Below are positions 7,777 through 14,528 of a stretch of 16,971 nt of DNA, piece by piece (position 1 is the first letter of the stretch; each line of letters starts with the position of its first letter). The notes under the pieces were generated by a model. That model was not told the origin of the DNA and did no database searches. It was given only the letters and a program-made list of their open reading frames with translations. This DNA is from Bacteroidales bacterium (lineage in GTDB: Bacteria; Bacteroidota; Bacteroidia; Bacteroidales; WCHB1-69), in contig JAEERB010000045.1 of assembly GCA_016285615.1 (NCBI GenBank), positions 1-16,971 of the forward strand. The letters run 5' to 3'. The position numbers and the translations under genes were made by a program.

Positions 7777-7856
7777 AGAACAGAAAACAGATAACAAAGA
7801 ACAAATTAAATTCAAAATTCAAAATTCAGAATTCAAAGAACATAATAATAAAGTAC
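7741..7856. repeat. TTCACAATGCA / TTCAAAATTC spacer repeat, entering the upstream gene
   Basis: From 7743 there is ATTCACGATTCACAATGCACAATGCATGATTAAAG text that overlaps the last codons of the membrane protein gene, then TTCAAAATTCAAAATTCAGAATTCAAA at about 7809-7837. The units match those at 3429-3451, 4175-4240 and 11817-11853. It is directly followed by the palindrome at 7857-7876. The repeat order (short units, then a GACGC palindrome) is the same as at 3429-3481. Confidence 0.65.
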
Positions 7857-7876
7857 AGACGCACGGCCGTGCGTCT
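7857..7876. repeat. Perfect 20-bp palindrome of the AGACGC...GCGTCT type
   Basis: Bases 7857-7866 (AGACGCACGG) are the exact reverse complement of 7867-7876. The outer seven bases, AGACGCA, are shared with the terminator hairpin at 3458-3481, which suggests copies of one dispersed palindromic repeat with a variable centre. There is no T-run on either side, so termination by itself is not supported. It sits in the spacer between the YbhN-like gene and the CLC gene. Confidence 0.7.
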
Positions 7877-7962
7877 CTTCCACAACAATCAACAATTTTT
7901 AACTTCCTTCTCACTGCTCACTATTCACTTTATATCTTCATATAATAATTCAACAAATTCTC

Positions 7963-7970
7963 TATATTTG
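7963..7970 (+). promoter_or_regulatory. -7 box of the CLC gene
   Basis: TATATTTG is a perfect TAnnTTTG box 19 nt before the ATG at 7990, giving a very short leader of roughly 12-15 nt. It is preceded by the same pyrimidine-rich 'CACTGCTCACTATTCACTT' type of repeat seen ahead of the iorA promoter. The separate promoter argues that the CLC gene is a single-gene unit. Confidence 0.6.
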
Positions 7971-7989
7971 CAACTCTATAACTTAAATC

Positions 7990-9771
7990 ATGGCACGTAA
8001 AATATTGGTCATATTATCTAAGATTCGCCGTTTCATCAAGCAGCGGTTCAGTAATACGACCATCGTGCTGATATTAAGCTTTTTTACAGGTGTTTTAGGC
8101 GGCACGGCGGCCATTATCATCAAGAACCTGCTGCACTTTACGGTCTCGTCGCTCAACAATGCTCAGGCGACGTCGAATATGAAGTACATATATCTGGCCT
8201 TTCCGCTCATCGGCATCATCCTGACCAGCATTTTTATAACCCGTGTGGTGCGCGACAACATCAGTCACGGTGTCAGCATTGTGCTGAAAGCGATCAGCCG
8301 TAGCGACGGCAAACTCCGACCGCACAACATGTACTCCTCCATGATTGCCAGTTCTATCACCGTTGGCTTTGGTGGCTCCGTCGGTTTGGAGGCTCCCATT
8401 GTGCTCACAGGCTCCGCCATCGGCTCTAACCTGGCGCGTGCGTTCAACCTATCAGCCAAAAACACACGATTATTGCTCGCATGCGGCTCAGCCGGCGCCA
8501 TGGCAGCCATCTTCAAGGCGCCCATTGCTGCCATCGTCTTCGCCATCGAGGTGCTCATGCTCGACTTTACCGCTGCTTCGCTGCTGCCGTTGCTCATCTC
8601 GGCTGCTACAGGCACAGTGCTCTCGCTACTCTTCTTAGGCGAGGATGTCATGCTGAGCATTACCAATATTGACACTTTCCATCTTGAAAACATCCCGTTC
8701 TACATTGTTCTTGGTGTACTTACAGGACTGATTTCCATATATTTCCTGCGCACATCGCGTTTAATCGAACGTCTTTTCAAGAAAATAAAATACCGCTACG
8801 TGAAAGCCGTTATCGGCGGCGCACTATTGGGCGGACTTATTTTCCTTTTCCCGGTGTTGTATGGTGAAGGATATGAAAACATTAACGACCTTTTGAACAA
8901 TGCTTCGCAGTTGCTGCACGGCTCGCCGCTCGCTGGGATGGCCGAGCATCATTGGTTTTTCATTGCTTGCATTGCGGCCATCATCCTTGTCAAAGTGATA
9001 GCCACCTCGCTCACCACCAGTGCCGGTGGCAACGGCGGTACGTTCGCTCCTTCGCTGTTTGTGGGCGCCTTTGTTGGGTTCCTGCTTGCCGAAGTAGTCA
9101 ATGTCTATACTGGCGTGAGCGTACCTTACGTAAACTTTGTGCTGGCTGGCATGGCGGGCGTGATGACGGGTGTGATGCACGCGCCTCTGACAGCCATATT
9201 CCTGATTGCTGAAATATCAACAGGTTACACCTTGCTCATCCCGCTGATGATTACCGCGGCTTGCTCTTACATTACCGTTAACCCGTTCGAGAGCCACTCC
9301 ATCTACAGTCGCCAACTGGCCGAAAAAGGCACCCTGCGCACGCACAATAAGGACAAGTTTGCCCTCCAGAAGATTAACTTTATGTCGCTGATGGACAAGA
9401 ATATTCTCACCGTCCCCATTCAAAGCACGCTGCGAGAGTACACCCAATACATCGCCCAAAGCAAACGTAACATCTTTGTCGTTTTGGACAATGAACAGAA
9501 ATTCAAGGGGCTACTGCTGATGGACGATCATAGGGATATGATTTTCAGGCAGGATTTGTACGATTCGGTCAATGTAAGCGACTTGATGTACATACCCGAT
9601 GTGGTTGTGTATGACACAGATACGGGCGAAGAGATTGTCGAAAAGTTTAAGAAAACGCACAACTTCAACTTGCCTGTCATCACCAAGGACCGCACCTATT
9701 TGGGATTTCTCTCCAAAGCCACGGTATTAGGCGCTTACCAATCGGTAGTGGCCTCAGAGTCGGAAGACTAA
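7990..9771 (+). CDS. CLC-family chloride channel/transporter with C-terminal CBS domains
   Basis: This 593-aa protein has the CLC membrane domain (about 25-445) followed by a CBS pair (about 460-585) that probably senses nucleotides. Selectivity motifs are 'SHGVS' (92-96, in place of GSGIP), 'GSVGLEAP' (129-136) with gating Glu134, 'GGNGGTFAP' (346-354) and Tyr439 in 'SIYS', which matches the anion-binding Tyr of E. coli ClC. By ungapped alignment with ClC-ec1 around 'AAIFKAPIAAIVFAIEVLM', the external Glu is kept, but the intracellular proton-transfer Glu (E203 in ClC-ec1) is Val188, as in animal CLC channels. This protein may therefore be a channel or an uncoupled carrier. It has its own promoter 19 nt upstream. 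It acts in the inner membrane; roles in acid tolerance or ion balance are family-level inference. Confidence 0.92.
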   Translation: MARKILVILSKIRRFIKQRFSNTTIVLILSFFTGVLGGTAAIIIKNLLHFTVSSLNNAQATSNMKYIYLAFPLIGIILTSIFITRVVRDNISHGVSIVLKAISRSDGKLRPHNMYSSMIASSITVGFGGSVGLEAPIVLTGSAIGSNLARAFNLSAKNTRLLLACGSAGAMAAIFKAPIAAIVFAIEVLMLDFTAASLLPLLISAATGTVLSLLFLGEDVMLSITNIDTFHLENIPFYIVLGVLTGLISIYFLRTSRLIERLFKKIKYRYVKAVIGGALLGGLIFLFPVLYGEGYENINDLLNNASQLLHGSPLAGMAEHHWFFIACIAAIILVKVIATSLTTSAGGNGGTFAPSLFVGAFVGFLLAEVVNVYTGVSVPYVNFVLAGMAGVMTGVMHAPLTAIFLIAEISTGYTLLIPLMITAACSYITVNPFESHSIYSRQLAEKGTLRTHNKDKFALQKINFMSLMDKNILTVPIQSTLREYTQYIAQSKRNIFVVLDNEQKFKGLLLMDDHRDMIFRQDLYDSVNVSDLMYIPDVVVYDTDTGEEIVEKFKKTHNFNLPVITKDRTYLGFLSKATVLGAYQSVVASESED

Positions 9772-9915
9772 ACAACTCACAATTAATAATTTACAATTGA
9801 TAATTTATAATTTATAATGCATAAGTAAGAACAAAGAACAAATTCAACAACACTTAACTCCTTAGTTTCTTAACTTCTTAACTTTTCACCTCTAACTTCT
9901 CACAAATAAAGTCTA
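9772..9915. repeat. AT-rich repeat spacer with second copy of the 31-bp direct repeat
   Basis: From 9775 to about 9825 there are TTTACAATTGATAATTTATAATTTATAATGCATAAG-like units. Bases 9853-9883 are identical to 4277-4307, followed by TTTCACCTCTAACTTCTCAC. The iorA spacer and the CLC spacer carry similar pyrimidine-rich text just before their promoters. No perfect TAnnTTTG box was found before the 9916 ATG, so the promoter of the next gene is not assigned. No ORF is present. Confidence 0.65.
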
Positions 9916-11808
9916 ATGCCTAAATCCCCATTGACAGTAGCATTTCTCCGTTTCATCGGACTGGTGGCGATTTATACGCTGTCGCGGTGGGTGTTCTTTC
10001 TGTTCAATGCGGCCCAGTTTCCTGATCCCAATGTTTATGTCTGGTTGCAAGGGATTCGGTTTGACATTGTTATCATATTGTTACTCAACTGCTTGTATTT
10101 TATCCCCTACCTACTACCCTGCTCTTTTATCAAAAACCGCATTTTTAGGAAAGTGGAAGATTGGCTGATGGTTATTATCAACTCCATCGCGTTGTTACTC
10201 AACCTGATAGATACTTGCTATTATCCATTTTCGATGCGCAGAATGACGGGGGACATTTTCGGATTTATAGGCGAAACCAATAATTTCGGCGAGTTGGTGC
10301 CCGTTTTTCTCAAGGATTATTTCTACATGATTTTCATCTGGGCAGGATTCATTTTGCTGATTATAGGTCTGATTTATCTAACGAATAAGATTGATTATCA
10401 AGAATATAACTTTAAAGGAAAACGTCTGTGGCTGCAGATTCCCGTCAGATTGGTTGTTTTGTTCCTTATGGTGACGGGCCTGCGCGGCGGCTGGCAATAC
10501 CGGCCGCTCAATGTGGCTGCGGCCGCGCAAGTGAATGGCATCAGTCATGCAGCTTTGGTGCTCAACTCGCCTTACTCGTTGCTCAGCACGCTCAGCGGTG
10601 AGCGGCTTGACCATAAGCAATACATGACCGACGAAGCGTGCGCCGAAATATTTTCGACGCGCCAAACCAACTTTACCACAGGCGGTTTTGTGCCGCCAGT
10701 CACAGAGAATGTGGTGCTGATTATTCTGGAAGGCATTTCTAGTGAATACTCCACCTACTTGGCCGACGAGCCTAAGCGTATGGCTGGTTTCACGCCGTTT
10801 ATCGACAGTTTGGCACAACATAGTATCGTCTTCCGAGGTTTGGCCAACGGACAGCAGAGCATTGAGGCGCTCTCTTCCATTTTGGGCGGCCTGCCGTCGC
10901 TGCTGGGCACACCGTTCAGCCAGTCGTCGTACGCCACCAATGCTATCGACTATGCGCTGCCCAAGCTCAAACAACGCGGCATGCACACGATGTTCTTCCA
11001 CGGTGGACGCAACGGCACCATGGGCTTCGACCGCTACTGCAAATTAGCTGGTATAGACGACTATTACGGATTAAACGAATATTCAGGGCCTCAGAGCGAT
11101 TTTGACGGCACTTGGGGTATTGCCGACCAACCATACCTCCAATACTTTGCGCATGCGTTAGACGCCGAGAAACAGCCCTTTTTTGCTGCCGTCTTCACGT
11201 TGTCGTCGCACCACCCCTTTGTTGTGCCTGAGCCATACGACCAGATGTTGCCCCACGGTGAAATTCCGATGCAGCATACGGTGGCCTACACCGACCTAGC
11301 CTTGCGCGACTTTTTCGCAACAGCCCAAAAATCAGCGTGGTACAACAAGACTCTGTTTGTTATTACGGCCGACCATACCAACTTTAAAGACGCTTCGTAC
11401 ATCGATTATCAGAAACATCGTTATGTTGTGCCGATGATTTTCTATCATCCGCAGGCCGACACGATTTTCCGCTCGCAGCGTATTATGCAACAAGCTGACA
11501 TTATGCCAACTATCTTTGCCTACTGCGGTTTCAATGAGATATTTACCACTTTTGGTCGCAATGCTTTTGACAACGGCGCCGTGCATTTTGCCGTGAACCG
11601 TCTGTCGGGCATGTACCAGTTGTACATCGACCATTACCTTATCGAGTTCGACGGGCAACAAATACGCTATATTTGGGACTTGGCCAGCGAGCCCAATCGC
11701 ACTCCTTTGTCAGCCGAAGAAGTGCCAGAAATAGCACAATATGAAAAATTGCTAAAATCTATCATTCAACAGTTTAACAATGGTTTATTAAAGAATGAGT
11801 TGAGGTAG
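9916..11808 (+). CDS. LTA-synthase-like membrane sulfatase-fold phosphoglycerol (or related) transferase
   Basis: This is a 630-aa inner-membrane enzyme with about five N-terminal transmembrane helices (roughly 10-200) and an exposed alkaline-phosphatase-fold domain (about 262-590). Metal and catalytic motifs of the LtaS/MdoB family are present: 'NVVLIILEG' with a metal Glu near 272, a nucleophile candidate Ser315 in 'NGQQSIEALSSIL', 'FFHGGRNGTMGFDRY' (about 358-372), 'LSSHHPF' (429-435) with the substrate-side His, and metal-binding D486-H487 in 'VITADHTN'. LtaS itself uses Thr as nucleophile; Ser is inferred here from position. Members move phosphoglycerol or phosphoethanolamine from a phospholipid to a glycan. 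Bacteroidota are not known to make classical lipoteichoic acid, so the acceptor is more likely a periplasmic or surface glycan. It is monocistronic and convergent with the retron operon. Confidence 0.88.
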   Translation: MPKSPLTVAFLRFIGLVAIYTLSRWVFFLFNAAQFPDPNVYVWLQGIRFDIVIILLLNCLYFIPYLLPCSFIKNRIFRKVEDWLMVIINSIALLLNLIDTCYYPFSMRRMTGDIFGFIGETNNFGELVPVFLKDYFYMIFIWAGFILLIIGLIYLTNKIDYQEYNFKGKRLWLQIPVRLVVLFLMVTGLRGGWQYRPLNVAAAAQVNGISHAALVLNSPYSLLSTLSGERLDHKQYMTDEACAEIFSTRQTNFTTGGFVPPVTENVVLIILEGISSEYSTYLADEPKRMAGFTPFIDSLAQHSIVFRGLANGQQSIEALSSILGGLPSLLGTPFSQSSYATNAIDYALPKLKQRGMHTMFFHGGRNGTMGFDRYCKLAGIDDYYGLNEYSGPQSDFDGTWGIADQPYLQYFAHALDAEKQPFFAAVFTLSSHHPFVVPEPYDQMLPHGEIPMQHTVAYTDLALRDFFATAQKSAWYNKTLFVITADHTNFKDASYIDYQKHRYVVPMIFYHPQADTIFRSQRIMQQADIMPTIFAYCGFNEIFTTFGRNAFDNGAVHFAVNRLSGMYQLYIDHYLIEFDGQQIRYIWDLASEPNRTPLSAEEVPEIAQYEKLLKSIIQQFNNGLLKNELR

Positions 11809-11861
11809 GAAAACGATTCACAATTCACGATTCACAATTCACAATGCATAATTGATTGGAG
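11809..11861. repeat. TTCACAATT spacer repeat between convergent genes
   Basis: The short spacer between the convergent sulfatase-fold and Smr genes is almost wholly made of GATTCACAATTCACGATTCACAATTCACAATGCATAATT-type units (about 11815-11853). It marks the boundary between the ordinary half of the window and the defence-like half. No terminator hairpin is visible. Confidence 0.65.
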
Positions 11862-12110
11862 TTATGAACGTTTGAGCCAAATTGTGGTTATCCCAGGATT
11901 CAATGATGATGGAGCGATTTCAAGAATGCGGGGAGAACGCAACTTGCGCAGCGCATCCTTGATGGCAGTGCCATTATTATAGCCATGCACTACGATAATC
12001 TTTTCAGTAGTATGAGGGGCTTGTGCAATCTTGTCGCGTAAACATTGCAGAGCATCAGCCACATACAAGTTGTGAACATCCACTGTTATAGTATTATTTT
12101 GTTTTGCCAT
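11862..12110 (-). CDS. Small stand-alone Smr-domain protein, third gene of the retron operon
   Basis: This 82-aa protein consists of a single Smr (small MutS-related) domain. It has 'VDVHNLYVADALQCL' (10-24, matching the family LDLHG...A...L start), 'IIVVHGYNNGTAIKDALRKL' (38-57, matching the HGxGxG...R loop) and the closing strand 'LNPGITTIWL' (70-79). Smr domains bind branched DNA or RNA and several nick it (MutS2 and others); catalytic residues are not firmly known for this short type. The 'HGYN.GT' form is one I associate with short stand-alone Smr proteins of Firmicutes and Bacteroidota. The start is the ATG 10 nt after the stop of the DnaB-like gene on the same strand, so it should be translated from the retron transcript. 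It may be an effector nuclease, an adaptor, or a passenger. Confidence 0.75.
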   Translation of the reverse strand: MAKQNNTITVDVHNLYVADALQCLRDKIAQAPHTTEKIIVVHGYNNGTAIKDALRKLRSPRILEIAPSSLNPGITTIWLKRS

Positions 12111-12120
12111 AGGAAGTTAA

Positions 12121-13077
12121 TCAAAATGGAATATTATCGAAATACATTGGTATAGGAGATTCAAATGGCGGCATAGGGGCCTCAATTACTTCTATCTTGT
12201 TATCCCAATCTTCAAATCGCGCTTGTTGAAAAAAACTTACGTGCACAAAGGTTACTTCACCATAATGATTCTTAGCCACAATCAAATCCGCCATATTCTT
12301 TGCAGGCACATCATCTTCAAATTTATCTATCAAATAATATTCTGGACGATAAATAAATAGCACAACAGACGAATATATTGCCACACACGATTTCACATCC
12401 ACCATGGCAGGCCTTTTGTTACATGCCCTGAACTCGCAATTTCTTGATACGTCAACAGTTAGAAGCATAGCAACACGCAATCGAATAGCTGTCTGAGCCA
12501 ATTTAAGCATCATAAGTTCCCGCTCCGTATTGTCTTGTCCTGTCATAAGCCATTCTATGCCATCAATAACCAGCACTTGTATGTCGTCGGTTTTCTTCAA
12601 CCGTTCTATTCGCCCAATAATCTCATCCACAATCACATCAGTACAAAATTCAATCCATACGGGCGCTTCCTTCATTTGTTGAAGATATTCTTTTCGTCTT
12701 TTTTCTGGCGACTCAAATCCAATATCTTCCATAATGGAGATAGCTGTTTTTACATCATCACTAAATTCTTTTTCGCTCTTGTCCTGAATGAAATTGAATG
12801 TATCCCACCCTATCTCTGCTGCCAATAATCTATCAACGAAATATTCCTCATTGGCTTCAAAAGACATGATTGCCGTAGGGATTTTGTTAAGCACACCGAC
12901 ATTTCTCACCACCGACATCACAAAAGAAGTTTTCCCCATTCCCGGGCGAGCGGCCACAGTACATATTTCTCCAATATGCAGTCCTCCACCAATCATTTTG
13001 TCAAGACTATTTATGCCAGTAGGTATCACATCGGCGCTTGCTTTCTTAGGCTGCGCTAAAATCTTATTAAGTTTCAT
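12121..13077 (-). CDS. Stand-alone DnaB-C/RecA-fold ATPase with SSB-like C-terminal tail, putative retron effector
   Basis: This 318-aa protein resembles only the C-terminal motor of DnaB and lacks the DnaB N-terminal domain. In order: 'IPTGINSLDKMIGGGLHIGEI' (18-38), Walker A 'ARPGMGKTS' (43-51, K49), H1a 'MSFEANEEYFVDRLL' (E74), Walker B 'VLVID' (168-172), an H3-like stretch 'LKLAQTAIRLRVAMLLTVDVSR' (191-212), an H4-like 'RPAMVDVKSCVAIYSSVVLFIYRP', and 'LIVAKNHYGEVTFVHVSFFQQARFED'. Where DnaB has K-x-R-N-G with the Arg finger, this has K269-N-H271-Y-G, and the H3 Gln is not kept. ATP binding is likely, but helicase activity is doubtful. The end, 'PMYFDNIPF', resembles the SSB tip 'MDFDDDIPF'. 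I chose ATG 13077 because homology starts soon after; an in-frame ATG at 13122 would overlap the RT stop and add 15 AT-rich-coded residues. Confidence 0.8.
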   Translation of the reverse strand: MKLNKILAQPKKASADVIPTGINSLDKMIGGGLHIGEICTVAARPGMGKTSFVMSVVRNVGVLNKIPTAIMSFEANEEYFVDRLLAAEIGWDTFNFIQDKSEKEFSDDVKTAISIMEDIGFESPEKRRKEYLQQMKEAPVWIEFCTDVIVDEIIGRIERLKKTDDIQVLVIDGIEWLMTGQDNTERELMMLKLAQTAIRLRVAMLLTVDVSRNCEFRACNKRPAMVDVKSCVAIYSSVVLFIYRPEYYLIDKFEDDVPAKNMADLIVAKNHYGEVTFVHVSFFQQARFEDWDNKIEVIEAPMPPFESPIPMYFDNIPF

Positions 13078-13112
13078 CTCTATGTAATGGTATTTATTTG
13101 TATATAAATATT

Positions 13113-14261
13113 TTATAGGCATCCTGCGGCCATCATCAATGCATTATAGCGACCAACAAGACTTTTATAGGTGTCATCATTCTCTCCTTTCACCATTTTA
13201 AGAAACATCAATTTGCCGGAGATGACATTTTCAATACGGCCGGCATATTTACGCAACAAATGTCGGGGATCATTTTTCGTATAATGTTTGGCAAACACGG
13301 CCTGTGCTTTGTCGTAGCCATTCATCTCCCAGTTATGAATTAAAGTACGCAGCTGTTTGACGTATGTGCGTGGCACATTCTCAAAGCGGTTCACCGAAAG
13401 ACCTGTCACTTCCTGCCTCATTCCTTGATGGCAAAGGCGAGTTTTGTTAGGATTGATGACAAAGCCCTCCTCATCTTCGATAATGTGTTTCAGAGACTTA
13501 CAGAATTTGCTATTTTCAGCAAAGAGGTTGGCCATTCCGCTGAAAGTGATATCGTCGGCATAGCGTGTGTACTTTAAGCCGTAGGCTTTCGCCAATTGTG
13601 AGAGTTTGCGGTCGAGTTGTTCACAGATGATGTTACTTATGGTTGGCGATGTAGGAGCCCCTTGAGGCAGCACTTTTTTACCGTTTTCATGGGTGTGGCA
13701 GCACAAATCAGTGATGAGACTTGCCACTTCTTTGTTGAGCGAAAAAGGCTTGGCCATAAGCCTTTTAAACAATCGACCGGCAGTGATTGACGGGAAAAAC
13801 TCCCGGAGATCAATATTATAAACCAGTCGCTGTCCCGTGTGCACTTTAGCATTATCGACGACTGATCGACGAGGTACGAAGCCCATGGCCGCAATATGCG
13901 GTGTATAAACGCTTTGCAGTATAAAGTTTAGTCCCTGTTGAACATATTTGAGAAGTGGCATGGGCGCATCAATAGTGCGAAACTCACCTTTATTCTTTTT
14001 AGGGATCCTGAATGAAGAGTAACGCTTCGACTCTATGGTTGAGTAGATACTGTAATTCAGTTGATTCATTGTCAAAAAGGTGGAATGCGGTCCAAACAAC
14101 CCTGACAATGTAATATTGAGCAGCTGTTTCAAATCAGCTTTTGTCTTAAGGCGAGGCCATAAAATGGCGATTCTATCAGCAAGTGCGCGCCGTTTTTCTT
14201 GAGTCAGTTCAAGTGGTTTGGGCACAAGCGGTTGGGATTGCCCATGCTTAGCAACATTCAT
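13113..14261 (-). CDS. Retron reverse transcriptase
   Basis: This 382-aa RT would copy part of its upstream ncRNA into a branched or RNA-linked single-stranded cDNA. RT motifs: 'FRIPKKNKGEFRTIDAP' (84-100), 'AAMGFVPRRSVVDNAKVHTG' (124-143), the latter carrying the retron-specific NAxxH motif (N137-H141), motif A 'NIDLREFFPSI' (D151), 'LPQGAPTSPTISN' (198-210), the catalytic Y234-A-D236-D237, and 'EVTGLSVN' with the retron VTG motif (285-287). The C-terminus ends with 'GKLMFLKMVKGENDDTYKSLVGRYN', as in other retron RTs. The start is the ATG at 14261; a longer TTG start at 14303 would lie inside the a2 element and is unlikely. The ncRNA ends 23 nt upstream, and the ATPase gene follows 35 nt after the stop. 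Subfamily placement needs a phylogeny. Confidence 0.92.
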   Translation of the reverse strand: MNVAKHGQSQPLVPKPLELTQEKRRALADRIAILWPRLKTKADLKQLLNITLSGLFGPHSTFLTMNQLNYSIYSTIESKRYSSFRIPKKNKGEFRTIDAPMPLLKYVQQGLNFILQSVYTPHIAAMGFVPRRSVVDNAKVHTGQRLVYNIDLREFFPSITAGRLFKRLMAKPFSLNKEVASLITDLCCHTHENGKKVLPQGAPTSPTISNIICEQLDRKLSQLAKAYGLKYTRYADDITFSGMANLFAENSKFCKSLKHIIEDEEGFVINPNKTRLCHQGMRQEVTGLSVNRFENVPRTYVKQLRTLIHNWEMNGYDKAQAVFAKHYTKNDPRHLLRKYAGRIENVISGKLMFLKMVKGENDDTYKSLVGRYNALMMAAGCL

Positions 14262-14284
14262 TTTTACGTATTTTAAAGAAAGTT

Positions 14285-14301
14285 TTTGATGATTGTCACC
14301 C
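14285..14301 (-). repeat. Retron a2 element
   Basis: On the minus strand this reads GGGTGACAATCATCAAA, the partner of a1 at 14529-14547. It closes the ncRNA 23 nt before the RT start codon at 14261, the usual position of a2 in retrons. Confidence 0.85.
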
Positions 14302-14310
14302 AACGGGAAT

Positions 14311-14380
14311 CACTTCAGATAGACAACTCAGTGCAAAACGAGCGATGCGGAGCATAAGCGCGTTTTGCTGAGAAAAAGTG
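14311..14380 (-). ncRNA. Long msd-type hairpin, likely cDNA template
   Basis: In minus-strand order, CACTT (14380-14376) pairs with AAGTG (14315-14311). CTCA (14372-14369) pairs with TGAG (14330-14327). GCAAAACG (14368-14361) pairs perfectly with CGTTTTGC (14340-14333). The tip has ATGC (14355-14352) and GCAT (14348-14345) around a TCC loop. A single long hairpin just before a2 is the usual form of msd, so the cDNA should be a hairpin of about 70 nt or longer. The exact cDNA ends cannot be read from sequence. Confidence 0.7.
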
Positions 14381-14528
14381 GCTAAGACTGACTATATGTA
14401 CTTGTTCAATTCTGAACATAGCAACATTGTCATGCGGGCCAAGGTCCTGAGGACACTGCCCGGAGTCTGCCGATAGCAGCAGACAAGTCGGGGGGACACA
14501 ACCCACCGACTGATTCTAATTCAGTATT

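Noticed and set aside
7857..7876. Palindrome as an intrinsic terminator for the iorAB operon
   Set aside because: No T-run follows on either strand; called a repeat instead.
12121..13077. Replicative DnaB helicase of the host
   Set aside because: The N-terminal domain is absent, the length is only 318 aa, and key motor residues differ; it is embedded in the retron operon.
13113..14261. Group II intron or DRT-type reverse transcriptase
   Set aside because: No maturase or endonuclease domain, and NAxxH, VTG and the upstream a1/a2 ncRNA are retron-specific.
14262..14303. TTG start adding 14 residues to the RT
   Set aside because: The TTG would lie in or against the a2 element; the ATG at 14261 gives a normal N-terminus after the ncRNA ends.
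14315..14506. 63-aa minus-strand ORF inside the retron ncRNA
   Set aside because: It starts in the first msr hairpin and runs through the msd hairpin; the peptide has no recognisable pattern, and RNA structure explains the region better.
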